64,000 nucleotides of DNA from Thermoproteota archaeon (GTDB taxonomy: Archaea; Thermoproteota; Thermoprotei_A; Sulfolobales; Ignisphaeraceae), in NCBI GenBank assembly GCA_030550585.1, contig JAUQPB010000001.1, positions 124,001 to 188,000 on the forward strand, read 5' to 3'. Of the stretch, positions 44,793 through 53,543 are shown one piece after another. Both the position numbers and the translations under genes were made by a program. The stretch's first letter is position 1. Each line of letters begins with the position of its first letter. A model generated the notes under the pieces. That model saw nothing but the letters and a program-made list of their open reading frames with translations. It ran no database searches and was not told the origin of the DNA.

Positions 44793-45851
44793 ATGAACAG
44801 AGACGTAAACACAGAGAAAAACCCGTATTTTGTAGAAAAACTGAAGACATTTGAAATTAGGAGTAGAAGTGTCAAGGAGCTACTAAGAGATATGGCAAAT
44901 ACAGCATATCAGGGTAGGGCGCTGGGAGAGGTATACGAAATAATAGTTGATATGATTAGAGATCCAGATAACACCATATTTCTAGGGCTGGCAGGCTCTA
45001 TGAGCACAGCTGGAATGTGGAAGATAATCAAATGGCTTGTTGAGAAAAGATATGTCGATGTTGTTGTCTCTACCGGTGCAAACATATCTGAGGATATCTA
45101 CGAGGCTATGGGCTTTAGCTACTACAAAGGCTCTCCCAATGTAGATGATGCAGACCTCCTAAGGTATAAAATAGATAGGTTCTACGACGTCTTTGCAAGT
45201 GAGATTGACTATAGAAAGATGGAGAATCTCATAAAGGAGTTCATATACACCCTGCCAAAGGGATCTCAATACTCAACAGCAGAGTTTCTACACCTATTCG
45301 GCAAATACCTAAATGAGAAAGGGATAGACTGCATAGTATCAGCTGCATATAGAGCTGGCGTCCCAGTTTTCTCGCCAGCTCTAGTAGATAGTGGTTATGG
45401 GGTTGCAGCTGTTTTGGCCGTAAGGGAGAGAGGACATAATATAGTTCTCGACATGGTGAAAGACTTCAACCAAATTGTTGAGATTGGTAGAAGAGCCAAA
45501 AAGATGTCTGCTATATACATAGGTGGTGGGGTTCCAAAGGATTATGTAAATCTGGTGACCGTTATGCAAACACTTATAGATTATATGGAGAAGGGTGAGG
45601 AAACGTACAAGTCATTAGAATACGTAGTTCAAATAACCATGGACGCCCCTCAGTGGGGTGGGCTTTCAGGAGCCACTTTAGAAGAGGCTGTTAGCTGGGG
45701 TAAGGTATCGCCAAAAGCCAAGAAAAGGGTTGTATATGTTGATGCTACAATAGCTCTTCCGCTAATAGCCCAAGCCTTGTACGAGGAGGACATAGAGAGG
45801 AAAAACGCTCCGAACTTCGAATGGCTTTTCAAGAGCGTCAGCATTTCATAA
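44793..45851 (+). CDS. Deoxyhypusine synthase-like protein
   Basis: About 352 residues. IFLGLAGSMSTAGMWKII and VVSTGANISEDIYEAMG are NAD-binding segments. The active-site lysine lies in EAVSWGKVSP, preceded by WGGLSGATLE in place of the eukaryotic DGSDSGA. Such archaeal forms modify aIF5A; some relatives act on other polyamine substrates. Start at ATG 44793, with GTG 44784 also in frame. Confidence 0.88.
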   Translation: MNRDVNTEKNPYFVEKLKTFEIRSRSVKELLRDMANTAYQGRALGEVYEIIVDMIRDPDNTIFLGLAGSMSTAGMWKIIKWLVEKRYVDVVVSTGANISEDIYEAMGFSYYKGSPNVDDADLLRYKIDRFYDVFASEIDYRKMENLIKEFIYTLPKGSQYSTAEFLHLFGKYLNEKGIDCIVSAAYRAGVPVFSPALVDSGYGVAAVLAVRERGHNIVLDMVKDFNQIVEIGRRAKKMSAIYIGGGVPKDYVNLVTVMQTLIDYMEKGEETYKSLEYVVQITMDAPQWGGLSGATLEEAVSWGKVSPKAKKRVVYVDATIALPLIAQALYEEDIERKNAPNFEWLFKSVSIS

Positions 45852-45905
45852 ACTTATATCTTGGTGTCCAAGTGAAAACATTTTTGAAACCGGTGCAGTT
45901 TTTCG

Positions 45906-46622
45906 ATGTCAGAAAAAAGTGAGAGAAGCTTAGGCTATGAAGAGAAACTGGCAATAGTAAAGATTCTCAAGGCTTTAAACAAATTCTACAGCTTAAGGGA
46001 TCTTGAACAGATATTCGATGTTCCATTTCAGAGTCTGTGGAAATATGTAAATCTGATAGGGCTGCCTAGCGAAGAGGTTGTTGAAAACATCCATACCAAG
46101 TTGGTACATCTTAAAATAGCTGATGAAATTCTGCTCAACGAGGCGAAGAAGCTTAGAGCAAGCCCCTACATGCTTGCTATAAACACTGGTTTCCTAGAAC
46201 TCTATGTCCTGAAAATAGTAGAGGCTTTGAAGAATAGCGATATAGATATTGTGGTTTCGTTATCACAAGAAGCCTCGAACCTTGCAACACTATTAAGCAT
46301 TGAAATTGGTGCTGATCTATGCACACCACTACCCAACGAAAATTTGAATCCTGAGTTTGTAAAGGTTATCACATACTATTCCGATATACATAAAAAAATG
46401 GAGATGTTGATATACCCAAAACACTGTATAAAGGAAGATAAGAATGTGTTTCTATCAGACTTAACTCTTACAGATTTAGACAAATTCGAAGCTATTAATG
46501 CATTTATTAAATCGCGAAATAGCAGGGTTCTAGGCATATCCACAGTCTATATATCGAAGAATGTTCTCGACAAAATATCTTCACACGACATAAAAATTGT
46601 TTATTATATAGATGTTCTATAG
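45906..46622 (+). CDS. HTH plus PRTase-fold regulator candidate
   Basis: 238 residues. The N-terminal 60 residues look like an HTH (YSLRDLEQIFDVPFQSLWKYV). The rest follows the phosphoribosyltransferase order, DIDIVVSLSQEASNLATLL then DKNVFLSDLTLTDLDKF. The second segment stands where active enzymes have a VVDD...TGGT PRPP loop. The arrangement resembles GfcR/PurR-type regulators, but the loop is degenerate, so it may bind a ligand without catalysis. The target genes are unknown. Confidence 0.55.
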   Translation: MSEKSERSLGYEEKLAIVKILKALNKFYSLRDLEQIFDVPFQSLWKYVNLIGLPSEEVVENIHTKLVHLKIADEILLNEAKKLRASPYMLAINTGFLELYVLKIVEALKNSDIDIVVSLSQEASNLATLLSIEIGADLCTPLPNENLNPEFVKVITYYSDIHKKMEMLIYPKHCIKEDKNVFLSDLTLTDLDKFEAINAFIKSRNSRVLGISTVYISKNVLDKISSHDIKIVYYIDVL

Positions 46623-46688
46623 AGCTCAACTACGCAGAAACTATTTTATCACACTAGGTGGGTGTATTAGCAGTCTATGCTACAAAAA

Positions 46689-46694
46689 TTTAAG
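46689..46694 (+). promoter_or_regulatory. TATA-like element of the 19-codon gene
   Basis: TTTAAG within an AAAATTTAAG run, about 46 bases ahead of ATG 46735. It would give a transcription start near 46717 and a short leader. Confidence 0.4.
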
Positions 46695-46734
46695 TTTCCA
46701 ACATATATGTGAATAGTTAACTGGGTGATATAAC

Positions 46735-46794
46735 ATGTCGAAGAAGCCTGAGAAGAAAGAAGAGAAAAAAGAGGCAAAGAAAGGCAAGAAGTAG
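46735..46794 (+). CDS. 19-residue Lys/Glu-rich peptide
   Basis: Reads MSKKPEKKEEKKEAKKGKK then TAG. GGGTGAT (46723-46729) lies five bases before the ATG, a TATA-like element lies further upstream, and a T-rich run follows the stop, so the unit looks complete and independent. The peptide has 10 Lys and 4 Glu with no hydrophobic core, suiting a nucleic-acid or ribosome-bound role. No family is recognised. Confidence 0.6.
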   Translation: MSKKPEKKEEKKEAKKGKK

Positions 46795-46820
46795 CTACAT
46801 GCTTTGAAATCATATTCAAA

Positions 46821-46838
46821 TTCTTTTTCTTTTTTATT
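46821..46838 (+). terminator. T-rich terminator after the 19-codon gene
   Basis: An 18-base run containing 15 T bases, beginning 27 bases after the stop. Read on the other strand it lies just beyond the end of the biotin carrier gene. Confidence 0.5.
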
Positions 46839-46843
46839 TGCCT

Positions 46844-47245
46844 TTATTGGTTCTCTTCCTGAAGCTCGATAAGCGGATCGCCAACATTTACAAAAGACCC
46901 TTTCGAAGTAAAAATCCTTCTGACAACACCTTTCCTAGGTGAAACAACTTCTATCTCCATCTTCATGGACTCTAGCACTGCTATAACATCACCTTCCTTG
47001 ACATAGTCCCCCTCTTTAACAAATATGTCTACAACTTTTCCAGGAATTTCAGCTGATATAAGGAATCCGGCCGGCTTTTGAATTGTTTTGGGAGGTGTGC
47101 TAGATATTGTATAGCTTTTTCTCGCTACCTCCACTATATATTCTCTATCATCGATTCGAATCCTATAAACATTTTCTTTCTCTATTGAGACTTGTAGCTC
47201 TATCTCCTTATCCCCATCTCTCACTACTATCTTCTGCCATTGCAT
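46844..47245 (-). CDS. Biotin carboxyl carrier protein
   Basis: 133 residues. The C-terminal biotinyl domain (from about residue 65) has VKEGDVIAVLESMKMEIEV, where the Lys of SMKME carries biotin. The Ala usual before MKM is Ser here, as in some homologs. A Pro/Lys linker (SSTPPKTIQKPAG) joins it to an N-terminal domain of about 50 residues. Partner of the carboxyltransferase at 41434-43002. Confidence 0.92.
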   Translation of the reverse strand: MQWQKIVVRDGDKEIELQVSIEKENVYRIRIDDREYIVEVARKSYTISSTPPKTIQKPAGFLISAEIPGKVVDIFVKEGDYVKEGDVIAVLESMKMEIEVVSPRKGVVRRIFTSKGSFVNVGDPLIELQEENQ

Positions 47246-47429
47246 AATTTATCAATCCTTATTTAGGTGTTGAGGCGATAAATAAGAGTTATGCTGTCTC
47301 GGTTTGCAGTATCTATAATTTTTGAGCATGTATCTCATGTATCTCTAGAAACATTTTTAAGATTTGTTGTATATGTCAGCAATTTTATATAATGATATTT
47401 TAATAATCTAAAAATGCTGGGGCTATACG

Positions 47430-48995
47430 GTGAGAAGAGTGCTAGACATTGCGGTATTGCCGGATTCGCCAATATATGTTTATGGCGATTCTGCAAAAGT
47501 TGATGTGGTTTTGCATAGCGATACTACTTGTACAGAATTTGATGTGGTTTTTGAAGCGACAGCTATTTTTTCAAGAGGTGAGAAGAGAGTCTATTATGAG
47601 TCTAAGACTTTGAAGGGAGGTGCTGAGCTCTCTATACAATTCATTTTCGAAATTCCTGCTGTGGACTCGCCAGAAGCTGTTCTAAGGTTGTCGGCAAGGG
47701 CTAGAGGATGTGGTGAAGAGTCTTTTGAAAAAGTTGAGCTACCTGTATATGGAGCTGCTAAAAATCTTGTGAACCTGGTTATTGTTTGGCACAATCACCA
47801 GCCACCTAATTATCTACCCAACAAAACGTATTTTGCAGACTATCCATTCAAATGGGTTTGGTACAACCTGTTCGAGCCTTATGCTATTGGAGGGCCCTAC
47901 TACATACATGCTAAAGTCTATGAAATGTTTCCAAAGGTTAAAACAACAGTTCATCTCTCTCCAAGCCTCTTGATCCAGTGGAGAGAGGCTATTGAAAAAG
48001 GATATGTTTTGGAGAGTGGGGAGAAGGTTCTGCCAGGCGATAAAAGAATTGATATGGTAAAAGAGGCTCTGGAAATATATAAGAGGCTTGCGAATCAAGG
48101 TACCATAGAGATTCTGACATCTGTCTATGCCCATACAATACTTGGCTATATCATATACAGATTTGATATGGAAGAGGTTGTTAAAGACGAACTCAGACTG
48201 GGAATAGAGATAACAAAAGAGGTTATGGATATTGAGCCACATGGTGTTTGGACACCTGAAATGGCCTGGCATAACAGGCTTGGCACAATCTATGCCGATC
48301 TAGGGATAGACTACACTGTTTTGTGTGGAAAAAGCCATTTCCCCAAGGCGATCGGGGATAAGGCAACTATATATGAGCCATACGAATTCGTTGATGGGAA
48401 TGGTAAAAGAATTAGAATCCTATTTAGGGATCAGCCAATCAGTGATTTGATAGGTTTTAGAAACAATTTTGTCAATAGAGTTGAGGCTCTAAAAGCGGCT
48501 CTCGACACCATATTAAATGTTGTTAGTAGAAGGGGTTTTGTGACAATTGCTTTGGACGGGGAAAACTGGATGATATTCTCAAAGTATCCCAAGAATACAT
48601 ATCCCTTCTTCATAAACTTCTACAGATATGTTAGTGTGCTACAGGAAAAAGGATTTTTAAAGAGTATGACAGGCTATGAAGCTGTGAAAACTTGTGGTGA
48701 AGGTTGTAGAAAAATTGTTTACATACCAACAAATTCATGGGTAAACGGTTTTCATAAATGGGATGGGGAGTTGAACGAGCAGAAATATATGTGGTTTGAA
48801 ATTGAAAAAGCATATCGCAGGCTCAGACTATATAGGTACATAGTTGGAGATTCTCAAGATATTAGAGCGGCCTACTGGGCTTTGTACCATGCTATAGATA
48901 GTGACTATTGGTGGACAGAGTTCTGGAACCCGAGGGTGATAAAGACTTGGCTTGTAGAGGTTCATAGAATACTTGATAACATCAAGTTTTCATAG
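47430..48995 (+). CDS. GH57 glycoside hydrolase with N-terminal beta domain
   Basis: 521 residues. About 105 N-terminal residues form a beta-rich domain (VLDIAVLPDSPIYVYGDSAKV). GH57 region 1 is VIVWHNHQPPN, the nucleophile region GVWTPEMAWHN and the acid region IALDGENWMIF. It resembles archaeal amylopullulanase or glucanotransferase-type GH57 enzymes. No signal peptide, so probably cytoplasmic glycogen metabolism. GTG 47430 start. Confidence 0.88.
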   Translation: MRRVLDIAVLPDSPIYVYGDSAKVDVVLHSDTTCTEFDVVFEATAIFSRGEKRVYYESKTLKGGAELSIQFIFEIPAVDSPEAVLRLSARARGCGEESFEKVELPVYGAAKNLVNLVIVWHNHQPPNYLPNKTYFADYPFKWVWYNLFEPYAIGGPYYIHAKVYEMFPKVKTTVHLSPSLLIQWREAIEKGYVLESGEKVLPGDKRIDMVKEALEIYKRLANQGTIEILTSVYAHTILGYIIYRFDMEEVVKDELRLGIEITKEVMDIEPHGVWTPEMAWHNRLGTIYADLGIDYTVLCGKSHFPKAIGDKATIYEPYEFVDGNGKRIRILFRDQPISDLIGFRNNFVNRVEALKAALDTILNVVSRRGFVTIALDGENWMIFSKYPKNTYPFFINFYRYVSVLQEKGFLKSMTGYEAVKTCGEGCRKIVYIPTNSWVNGFHKWDGELNEQKYMWFEIEKAYRRLRLYRYIVGDSQDIRAAYWALYHAIDSDYWWTEFWNPRVIKTWLVEVHRILDNIKFS

Positions 48996-48998
48996 CCA

Positions 48999-50231
48999 TT
49001 ATCTAATTATCATGTTTTCGATGTACACACCGCTTGGAATCTCTCTATGGGGCCACACCTTCACATTTCTAAGCGTTGCTCCATCGCCTATAACAGTGTC
49101 GTCTCCTATTACAGAGTTCTCTATTCTTACATTCTTTCCTATTTTTACATGCCTGCCAATAATGCTATGCTCAATGGTTGTTCCAGAGTCTATTCTGCAT
49201 CTATCCATCACAACACTATAGTTTATTGTGACATTATTGTTGACAACAGTGTAATTGTCTATCACGCTATTCGCTAATGAAATACCTTTTCCTATCTTGA
49301 CGTGCCGACCAATCAAGTTCTCCCCATCCACTTTTATCTCTCCTTTTGATATACTTTGGAGTATCTCTTTATGTAGTTCTTGGGATTCCCTGCTTTTTCC
49401 CTGAACCTTAACGCCTCGTATCAACGTTTTTGCCTCTAGCTCCTCGGGGGGTAGATGCCTAAGCATATAGAAAACTGCTGCTAGATACCTTTCAGGAGTT
49501 CCTATATCGAACCAATAGCCCGTTAGCTCATAGGCGTATACAGGTAGCCCACTCTCTATTGCAAGCGGTATTATATGCTGTCCAAAGTCCATCATACCCC
49601 TTTCTCTATACTCCACAGCCTTTGGCGATGATATAAACTCTCTAAACTCTTTTGACAGTAGATATATACCCGTATTCACATATCTGCTCGGAGCCTCTTC
49701 AACTGATCTCGGCTTCTCAACAAATCTCCTCACCCTCCAATCCTTGTCAATGTCTGCAACTCCAAACTGCCTAATGTCCCTGTCTTCCTCGATAAGCTTA
49801 ACAGCTATGGTCATAAAAGCCTCTTTACTTTTATGCATAGAATAGAAGCTTTTCAAATCTATATCGAATAGCAGATCCCCTTGAGCAACAAGAACATCCT
49901 CTCTAATATCGTAGTACTCCATGATAATCCTAACACTATCAGCATTACCAACACTATCCTCATTAGGCTGATACCTAATCCTAACATCGGGAAAACCATA
50001 CTTAAGCCTAATCTTCAGACCCTCCCCAAAGTAATCATAGACCTCCTTATAATTGAAATACCCGCTCACACCCATGTAGAACTCCGTAACACCCTGACTA
50101 GCAAGCTTAACAATAACAAACTCTATCAAAGGCCTGTTAAGAAATCTAACAACAGCTTTCGAAGTCTCAACGGTTAACGGATACAGCCTGGTACCCAAAC
50201 CACCAAGAGGAAAAATAGCCTTTCTAAGCAT
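48999..50231 (-). CDS. Sugar-1-phosphate nucleotidyltransferase with hexapeptide repeats
   Basis: About 410 residues. The N-terminal motif FPLGGLGTRLYPLTVETSKAV is the nucleotidyltransferase signature. The C-terminal 120 residues carry left-handed beta-helix repeats (IGKGISLANSVIDNYTVV, IGRHVKIGKNV). It makes NDP-sugars, probably GDP-mannose or UDP/dTDP-glucose. ATG 50231 follows GGTGG by four bases. It ends next to the GH57 gene. Confidence 0.88.
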   Translation of the reverse strand: MLRKAIFPLGGLGTRLYPLTVETSKAVVRFLNRPLIEFVIVKLASQGVTEFYMGVSGYFNYKEVYDYFGEGLKIRLKYGFPDVRIRYQPNEDSVGNADSVRIIMEYYDIREDVLVAQGDLLFDIDLKSFYSMHKSKEAFMTIAVKLIEEDRDIRQFGVADIDKDWRVRRFVEKPRSVEEAPSRYVNTGIYLLSKEFREFISSPKAVEYRERGMMDFGQHIIPLAIESGLPVYAYELTGYWFDIGTPERYLAAVFYMLRHLPPEELEAKTLIRGVKVQGKSRESQELHKEILQSISKGEIKVDGENLIGRHVKIGKGISLANSVIDNYTVVNNNVTINYSVVMDRCRIDSGTTIEHSIIGRHVKIGKNVRIENSVIGDDTVIGDGATLRNVKVWPHREIPSGVYIENMIIR

Positions 50232-50272
50232 ACACCCACCAAACATAATATGTTCTAACAAAAATAATAAAC

Positions 50273-50310
50273 ATTTGCGTCAAAAAATGTAAAATGCGAT
50301 TGATGCAAAT
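50273..50310. repeat. Imperfect inverted repeat upstream of the nucleotidyltransferase
   Basis: ATTTGCGTCA (50273-50282) and TGATGCAAAT (50301-50310), ten-base arms with one mismatch and an 18-base gap, 40-80 bases ahead of the ATG. Possible operator. Confidence 0.3.
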
Positions 50311-50345
50311 TAAAACTGGACATAACACCAAATAACACTACCCCA

Positions 50346-50403
50346 AAGGATCAGACTCGGGTTCTCACATCACAAATCCGACGCGGACCTCTCATCATCG
50401 AAG
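50346..50403 (-). ncRNA. C/D box sRNA candidate
   Basis: On the minus strand: C ATGATGA (50398-50392), guide GAGGTCCGCGT (11 nt), D' CGGA (50380-50377, one base off CTGA), spacer of 3, C' GTGATGT (50373-50367), guide GAGAACCCGAGT (12 nt), D CTGA (50354-50351). It lies in the 340-base gap between the nucleotidyltransferase and MNT genes. A TATA-like run is at about 50434-50444. The rest of that gap shows nothing else. Confidence 0.8.
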
Positions 50404-50574
50404 TGATATTATGCAGCAAAAAGTAAAAAGCTTGCATAAAAAAGACAAAGATCAGTTCTACAGCACAACTATGAAAGTCTCCAGCCTATAAAGTAGGATT
50501 GTTCCACAATAATATCGTGAGGAAAATTTTGTATGCAGTTGTCTTACTGCTTTTCTTCTCTGGCCTGCCACTAA

Positions 50575-51018
50575 CTAGGCTTTGTGTGAAGCCTTCTTGG
50601 CTTTGGCTATAGAGCCTAGGTTAAGCCTTTTACCATTTTTGAATACTATATATTCTCCAGCCTCTGCAACCTCTTCTAGAAGTTTTTCAACAATGTTCTC
50701 TATGTTGATTTCATCGTATAGAGATCTATAGCCTGCAATAAGACCTGCCACAACTGTGCCGGCCCTTGCATTGTCTTTGAGCATGTCGGTGTCCATTACC
50801 ACAATGTCCACGGGTTTGTTCATGTATATGGGTCTTAGGCGCTTGGCTATCTCCAGTTCTAGAAGCTGCTTCTCTTTGATGTCCCCTATCCTGTCCACAA
50901 CAACGAGTATGTCTATGTCTCTACTCTTTAAAGGGTTGTAGATACTGCTACCAAAAATGATGACAGCCTTCATCTTCTTGCCGAAAACATTCAAAACATC
51001 TCTAACTCTGGATAACAC
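50575..51018 (-). CDS. MNT-type nucleotidyltransferase (antitoxin-like)
   Basis: 147 residues. IIFGSSIYNPLKSRDIDILVVVD contains the GS...DxD nucleotidyltransferase site, intact. In MNT-HEPN pairs this protein can neutralise the HEPN partner by modifying it. It overlaps the HEPN gene end by 17 bases. The C-terminal extension of about 60 residues is longer than in minimal MNT proteins. Confidence 0.82.
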   Translation of the reverse strand: MLSRVRDVLNVFGKKMKAVIIFGSSIYNPLKSRDIDILVVVDRIGDIKEKQLLELEIAKRLRPIYMNKPVDIVVMDTDMLKDNARAGTVVAGLIAGYRSLYDEINIENIVEKLLEEVAEAGEYIVFKNGKRLNLGSIAKAKKASHKA

Positions 51019-51439
51019 CTCTTCGTCTAAGATACTCTTTCACCACATCCAAAGCTTTTCTAGCCAGCTCAACACCCTTCAAAGCTGTCTCCATGTCTAT
51101 GACATCCTCAGGTCCCAGAACATTTCCTCTTAGAACAAATGGATATCTAGACCTCGTATAATACTCTGTTAAAAACTCGAGAGCTTCGACAATCACGTTG
51201 TACCCCTCCACCCACTCTTTCTCAAAAGCCTCAACAAAAATGCCTACAAGCTCGGGGCCATGATTATAAACAACCTTCTTTCTTGTTTCAAGCATCGCTT
51301 TAACAGCTTTTTCAACACTTTGCTGCGCATAGAAAACGGCTTGGGGATAGTCATTAAATCTAAGAGCTCTCTCAGCCCTTTCAAGATCTTTCACAGCTTC
51401 CTCAAAATACTTTCTAGCGAATTTCTCAAATAGGCTCAT
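51002..51439 (-). CDS. HEPN domain protein (toxin-like)
   Basis: 145 residues, mostly helical. KDLERAERALRFNDYPQAVFYAQQSVEKAVKAML is the HEPN core (residues about 17-50), and YTRSRYPF matches the later Arg-containing helix. HEPN proteins are often RNases. A TATA box (GCTTTTATAGC on this strand, about 51472-51482) precedes ATG 51439. First gene of the pair. Confidence 0.85.
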   Translation of the reverse strand: MSLFEKFARKYFEEAVKDLERAERALRFNDYPQAVFYAQQSVEKAVKAMLETRKKVVYNHGPELVGIFVEAFEKEWVEGYNVIVEALEFLTEYYTRSRYPFVLRGNVLGPEDVIDMETALKGVELARKALDVVKEYLRRRGVIQS

Positions 51440-51542
51440 AGCCTTTTCAATTCCCTTACAAACTCTTGTCAGCTATAAAAGCTTACAACACTCTTTGTAC
51501 AATTCAGACAACTCTAAACAATTTTAGTAACAATAAGAATAG

Positions 51543-51953
51543 AAACTCGGAAACATAGTAACAGAACTAGCTGATGGGTATGACTCGGTTATTGTGTTTG
51601 AGAACTTGAAGAATGTTAGAGAGAATGCTAAGAAGAGCAGAAGCTTCAACAAGAGGGTGCCCCTCTGGTTCTACAGGAGAATACAATTCGCATTTAGAGT
51701 ATAAGGCTCTTGAGAAAGGTTTAGAGGCAGTTCATGCAAGCCCTAGGAAAACCTCATCGAGATGTCCAAGATGTAGAAGCAGCTAATTGAAGCTGAACAC
51801 AGAATTCTGAAGTGCAAGAAGTGTGGCTTCATAGGAGACAGAGACGTTATAGCATGCATAAACCTATTCACTAGATACTCAAGATGTGGGGTGCCCCTGA
51901 ACGCCCCCAAGCCCGATGCAACCCCAAGAAGGGATGCAGGGGGACAAAAATGA
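51543..51953 (+). pseudogene. Decayed TnpB (IS200/IS605 OrfB) relic
   Basis: Three-frame remnant. First frame from 51543: NIVTELADGYDSVIVFENLKN, the TnpB region with its catalytic Glu, ending at a stop near 51701. A shifted frame gives EYKALEKGLEAVHASP and TSSRCPRCRS, the first half of the zinc finger. After a stop and another shift, LKCKKCGFIGDRDVIACINL gives the second half with the catalytic Asp, then a tail PLNAPKPDATPRRDAGG ending in TGA at 51951. The N-terminal third is missing and no tnpA is nearby. Confidence 0.88.
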
Positions 51954-52002
51954 GGGGATGACACCAATTAACATCAACCCATATTAGACCTGAACCCCAC
52001 GC

Positions 52003-53364
52003 TCATCTCTGCTGTTCTATTGCACTCTTTATCTCTTCGAGGTTCAATATCTCGTTGAATATATCCCTTAGAATGGCGGCTTTCTCTTTTAGCTCTCTCC
52101 TTACATATAGCCTGATTAGCACTGCGAACCTTGGTATGTTGAACCATGTGAAGTCGAATATGCTTTTCTTTGTTATTTGCCCTCCTTCAAACATGACCAT
52201 TACGTCTTCTGATCCGAGCATCGGATTTAGAGATAGCTTGGGTGTGTCTATAAAGAAGTGTTTGTTCTTCTCTATTTCTATGCCTCTGCCCCTCGCCTTC
52301 TCCTCTAATATCGTCTCTATAACGCTCTTTCCCTTGTCCATGTTTTCCACAAGTTCCACGGCATTCTTAGTGTTTGACAGGGGTATTCTATGCTCTGCTA
52401 CTACTTTGTATGGGATTTTCCTTGAGAGGAAGTCCCTCACCTCTTCTAGACTGAATACAGCTGGGTTATACAGAATGCTCTCGTCGTTTAGTTTTATGTA
52501 TTCGCTAACATCTTTTATAGCGCCGTCAAAGTCTATTATCTTTCTATCCTGGATAATTTGCATGATGTTCCCTAGAAACCTGTTTGCAGCTCTAACGGTT
52601 TTGTGGTAGTAGACTGTGGAAAACATGTATACTCTTGTAAGCATTAGAAGCTCGACGGCGTCAAGAGCTCTATAGTCTATTACCACATCGTCTCCTCGGA
52701 TACCCAGGTAATAGGATATTCTTTGCCAGTCTATGTTCCCACCATATCTAGCGCCAGTGTAGTAGGAGTCCCTCAGGAGATAGTCTATGATATCTGCACT
52801 ATATGCACCCTTCAACATGTAGAACAAAGCCTTTTCAGAGCCAGCATCATATATGCTCTCTTTAAAGGGCCAGCAATCCCTATTCTCACATTTCAACGCT
52901 GTTGCAACATCGCTTAGCTTGTATCCATACTCAGAAGCAATTCTCTCTATAGCCGATGCTACCTGCGACTCCTGCAGAACTATCTTCGCTCCCATATCCT
53001 CATGCGTCACTCCTCTAGAGAATAAGACGAACTCTTCGAAAGAATGGCTGTAGGGGCCATGCCCAATGTCGTGCAATATTGCTAGAAGCCTCATCATAAC
53101 AATGTACCTCTTCAAATCGCTTCGACCAACTCTATACTTTCTCATAACATCTCTAACGAGAGCCTCAATAACATGTGCCACCCCAAGACTGTGGCTAAAC
53201 CTTGTATGGGTTGCACCAGGGTAGACAAAATCGGCAACTGAAAGCTGTTTTATCTTCCTAAGCCTTTGATATGCAAAGACATCGATAATGCTAAGCTCGT
53301 GCTCGTAAATCCTTATATATCCGTGTACAGGGTCTTTAACTATCTTATATTTTCCGAGATCCAT
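52003..53364 (-). CDS. dGTPase-like HD domain protein (COG1078 type)
   Basis: About 453 residues. YQRLRKIKQLSVADFVYPGATHTRFSHSLG and LLAILHDIGHGPYSHSFE supply the H...HD ligands, and SADIIDYLLRDSYYTG the distal Asp. This is the fold of dNTP triphosphohydrolases and SAMHD1-like proteins. ATG 53364 is preferred; four more codons are in frame upstream. A 14-base palindrome lies about 90 bases upstream. Confidence 0.85.
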   Translation of the reverse strand: MDLGKYKIVKDPVHGYIRIYEHELSIIDVFAYQRLRKIKQLSVADFVYPGATHTRFSHSLGVAHVIEALVRDVMRKYRVGRSDLKRYIVMMRLLAILHDIGHGPYSHSFEEFVLFSRGVTHEDMGAKIVLQESQVASAIERIASEYGYKLSDVATALKCENRDCWPFKESIYDAGSEKALFYMLKGAYSADIIDYLLRDSYYTGARYGGNIDWQRISYYLGIRGDDVVIDYRALDAVELLMLTRVYMFSTVYYHKTVRAANRFLGNIMQIIQDRKIIDFDGAIKDVSEYIKLNDESILYNPAVFSLEEVRDFLSRKIPYKVVAEHRIPLSNTKNAVELVENMDKGKSVIETILEEKARGRGIEIEKNKHFFIDTPKLSLNPMLGSEDVMVMFEGGQITKKSIFDFTWFNIPRFAVLIRLYVRRELKEKAAILRDIFNEILNLEEIKSAIEQQR

Positions 53365-53452
53365 GTGCATGTACACATACCTTCAACGCCAATGCCACGC
53401 TAGATTTTGCGTTAAAGCAATTAATACACTTATATGAAGAACCCTAAAAATA

Positions 53453-53466
53453 ATGCAATATTGCAT
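53453..53466. repeat. Perfect 14-base palindrome
   Basis: ATGCAATATTGCAT, upstream of the dGTPase-like gene. Its likely TATA (CTTCATATAAG on the minus strand, near 53428-53438) lies between the two. Possible regulator site. Confidence 0.4.
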
Positions 53467-53543
53467 CGTTAAGTGCTTTGGGTTTTTGCATAATGTATGT
53501 AAAGTGTTTGACAGTCTCTGGTAGGGGTCGCCACAAATTATAT

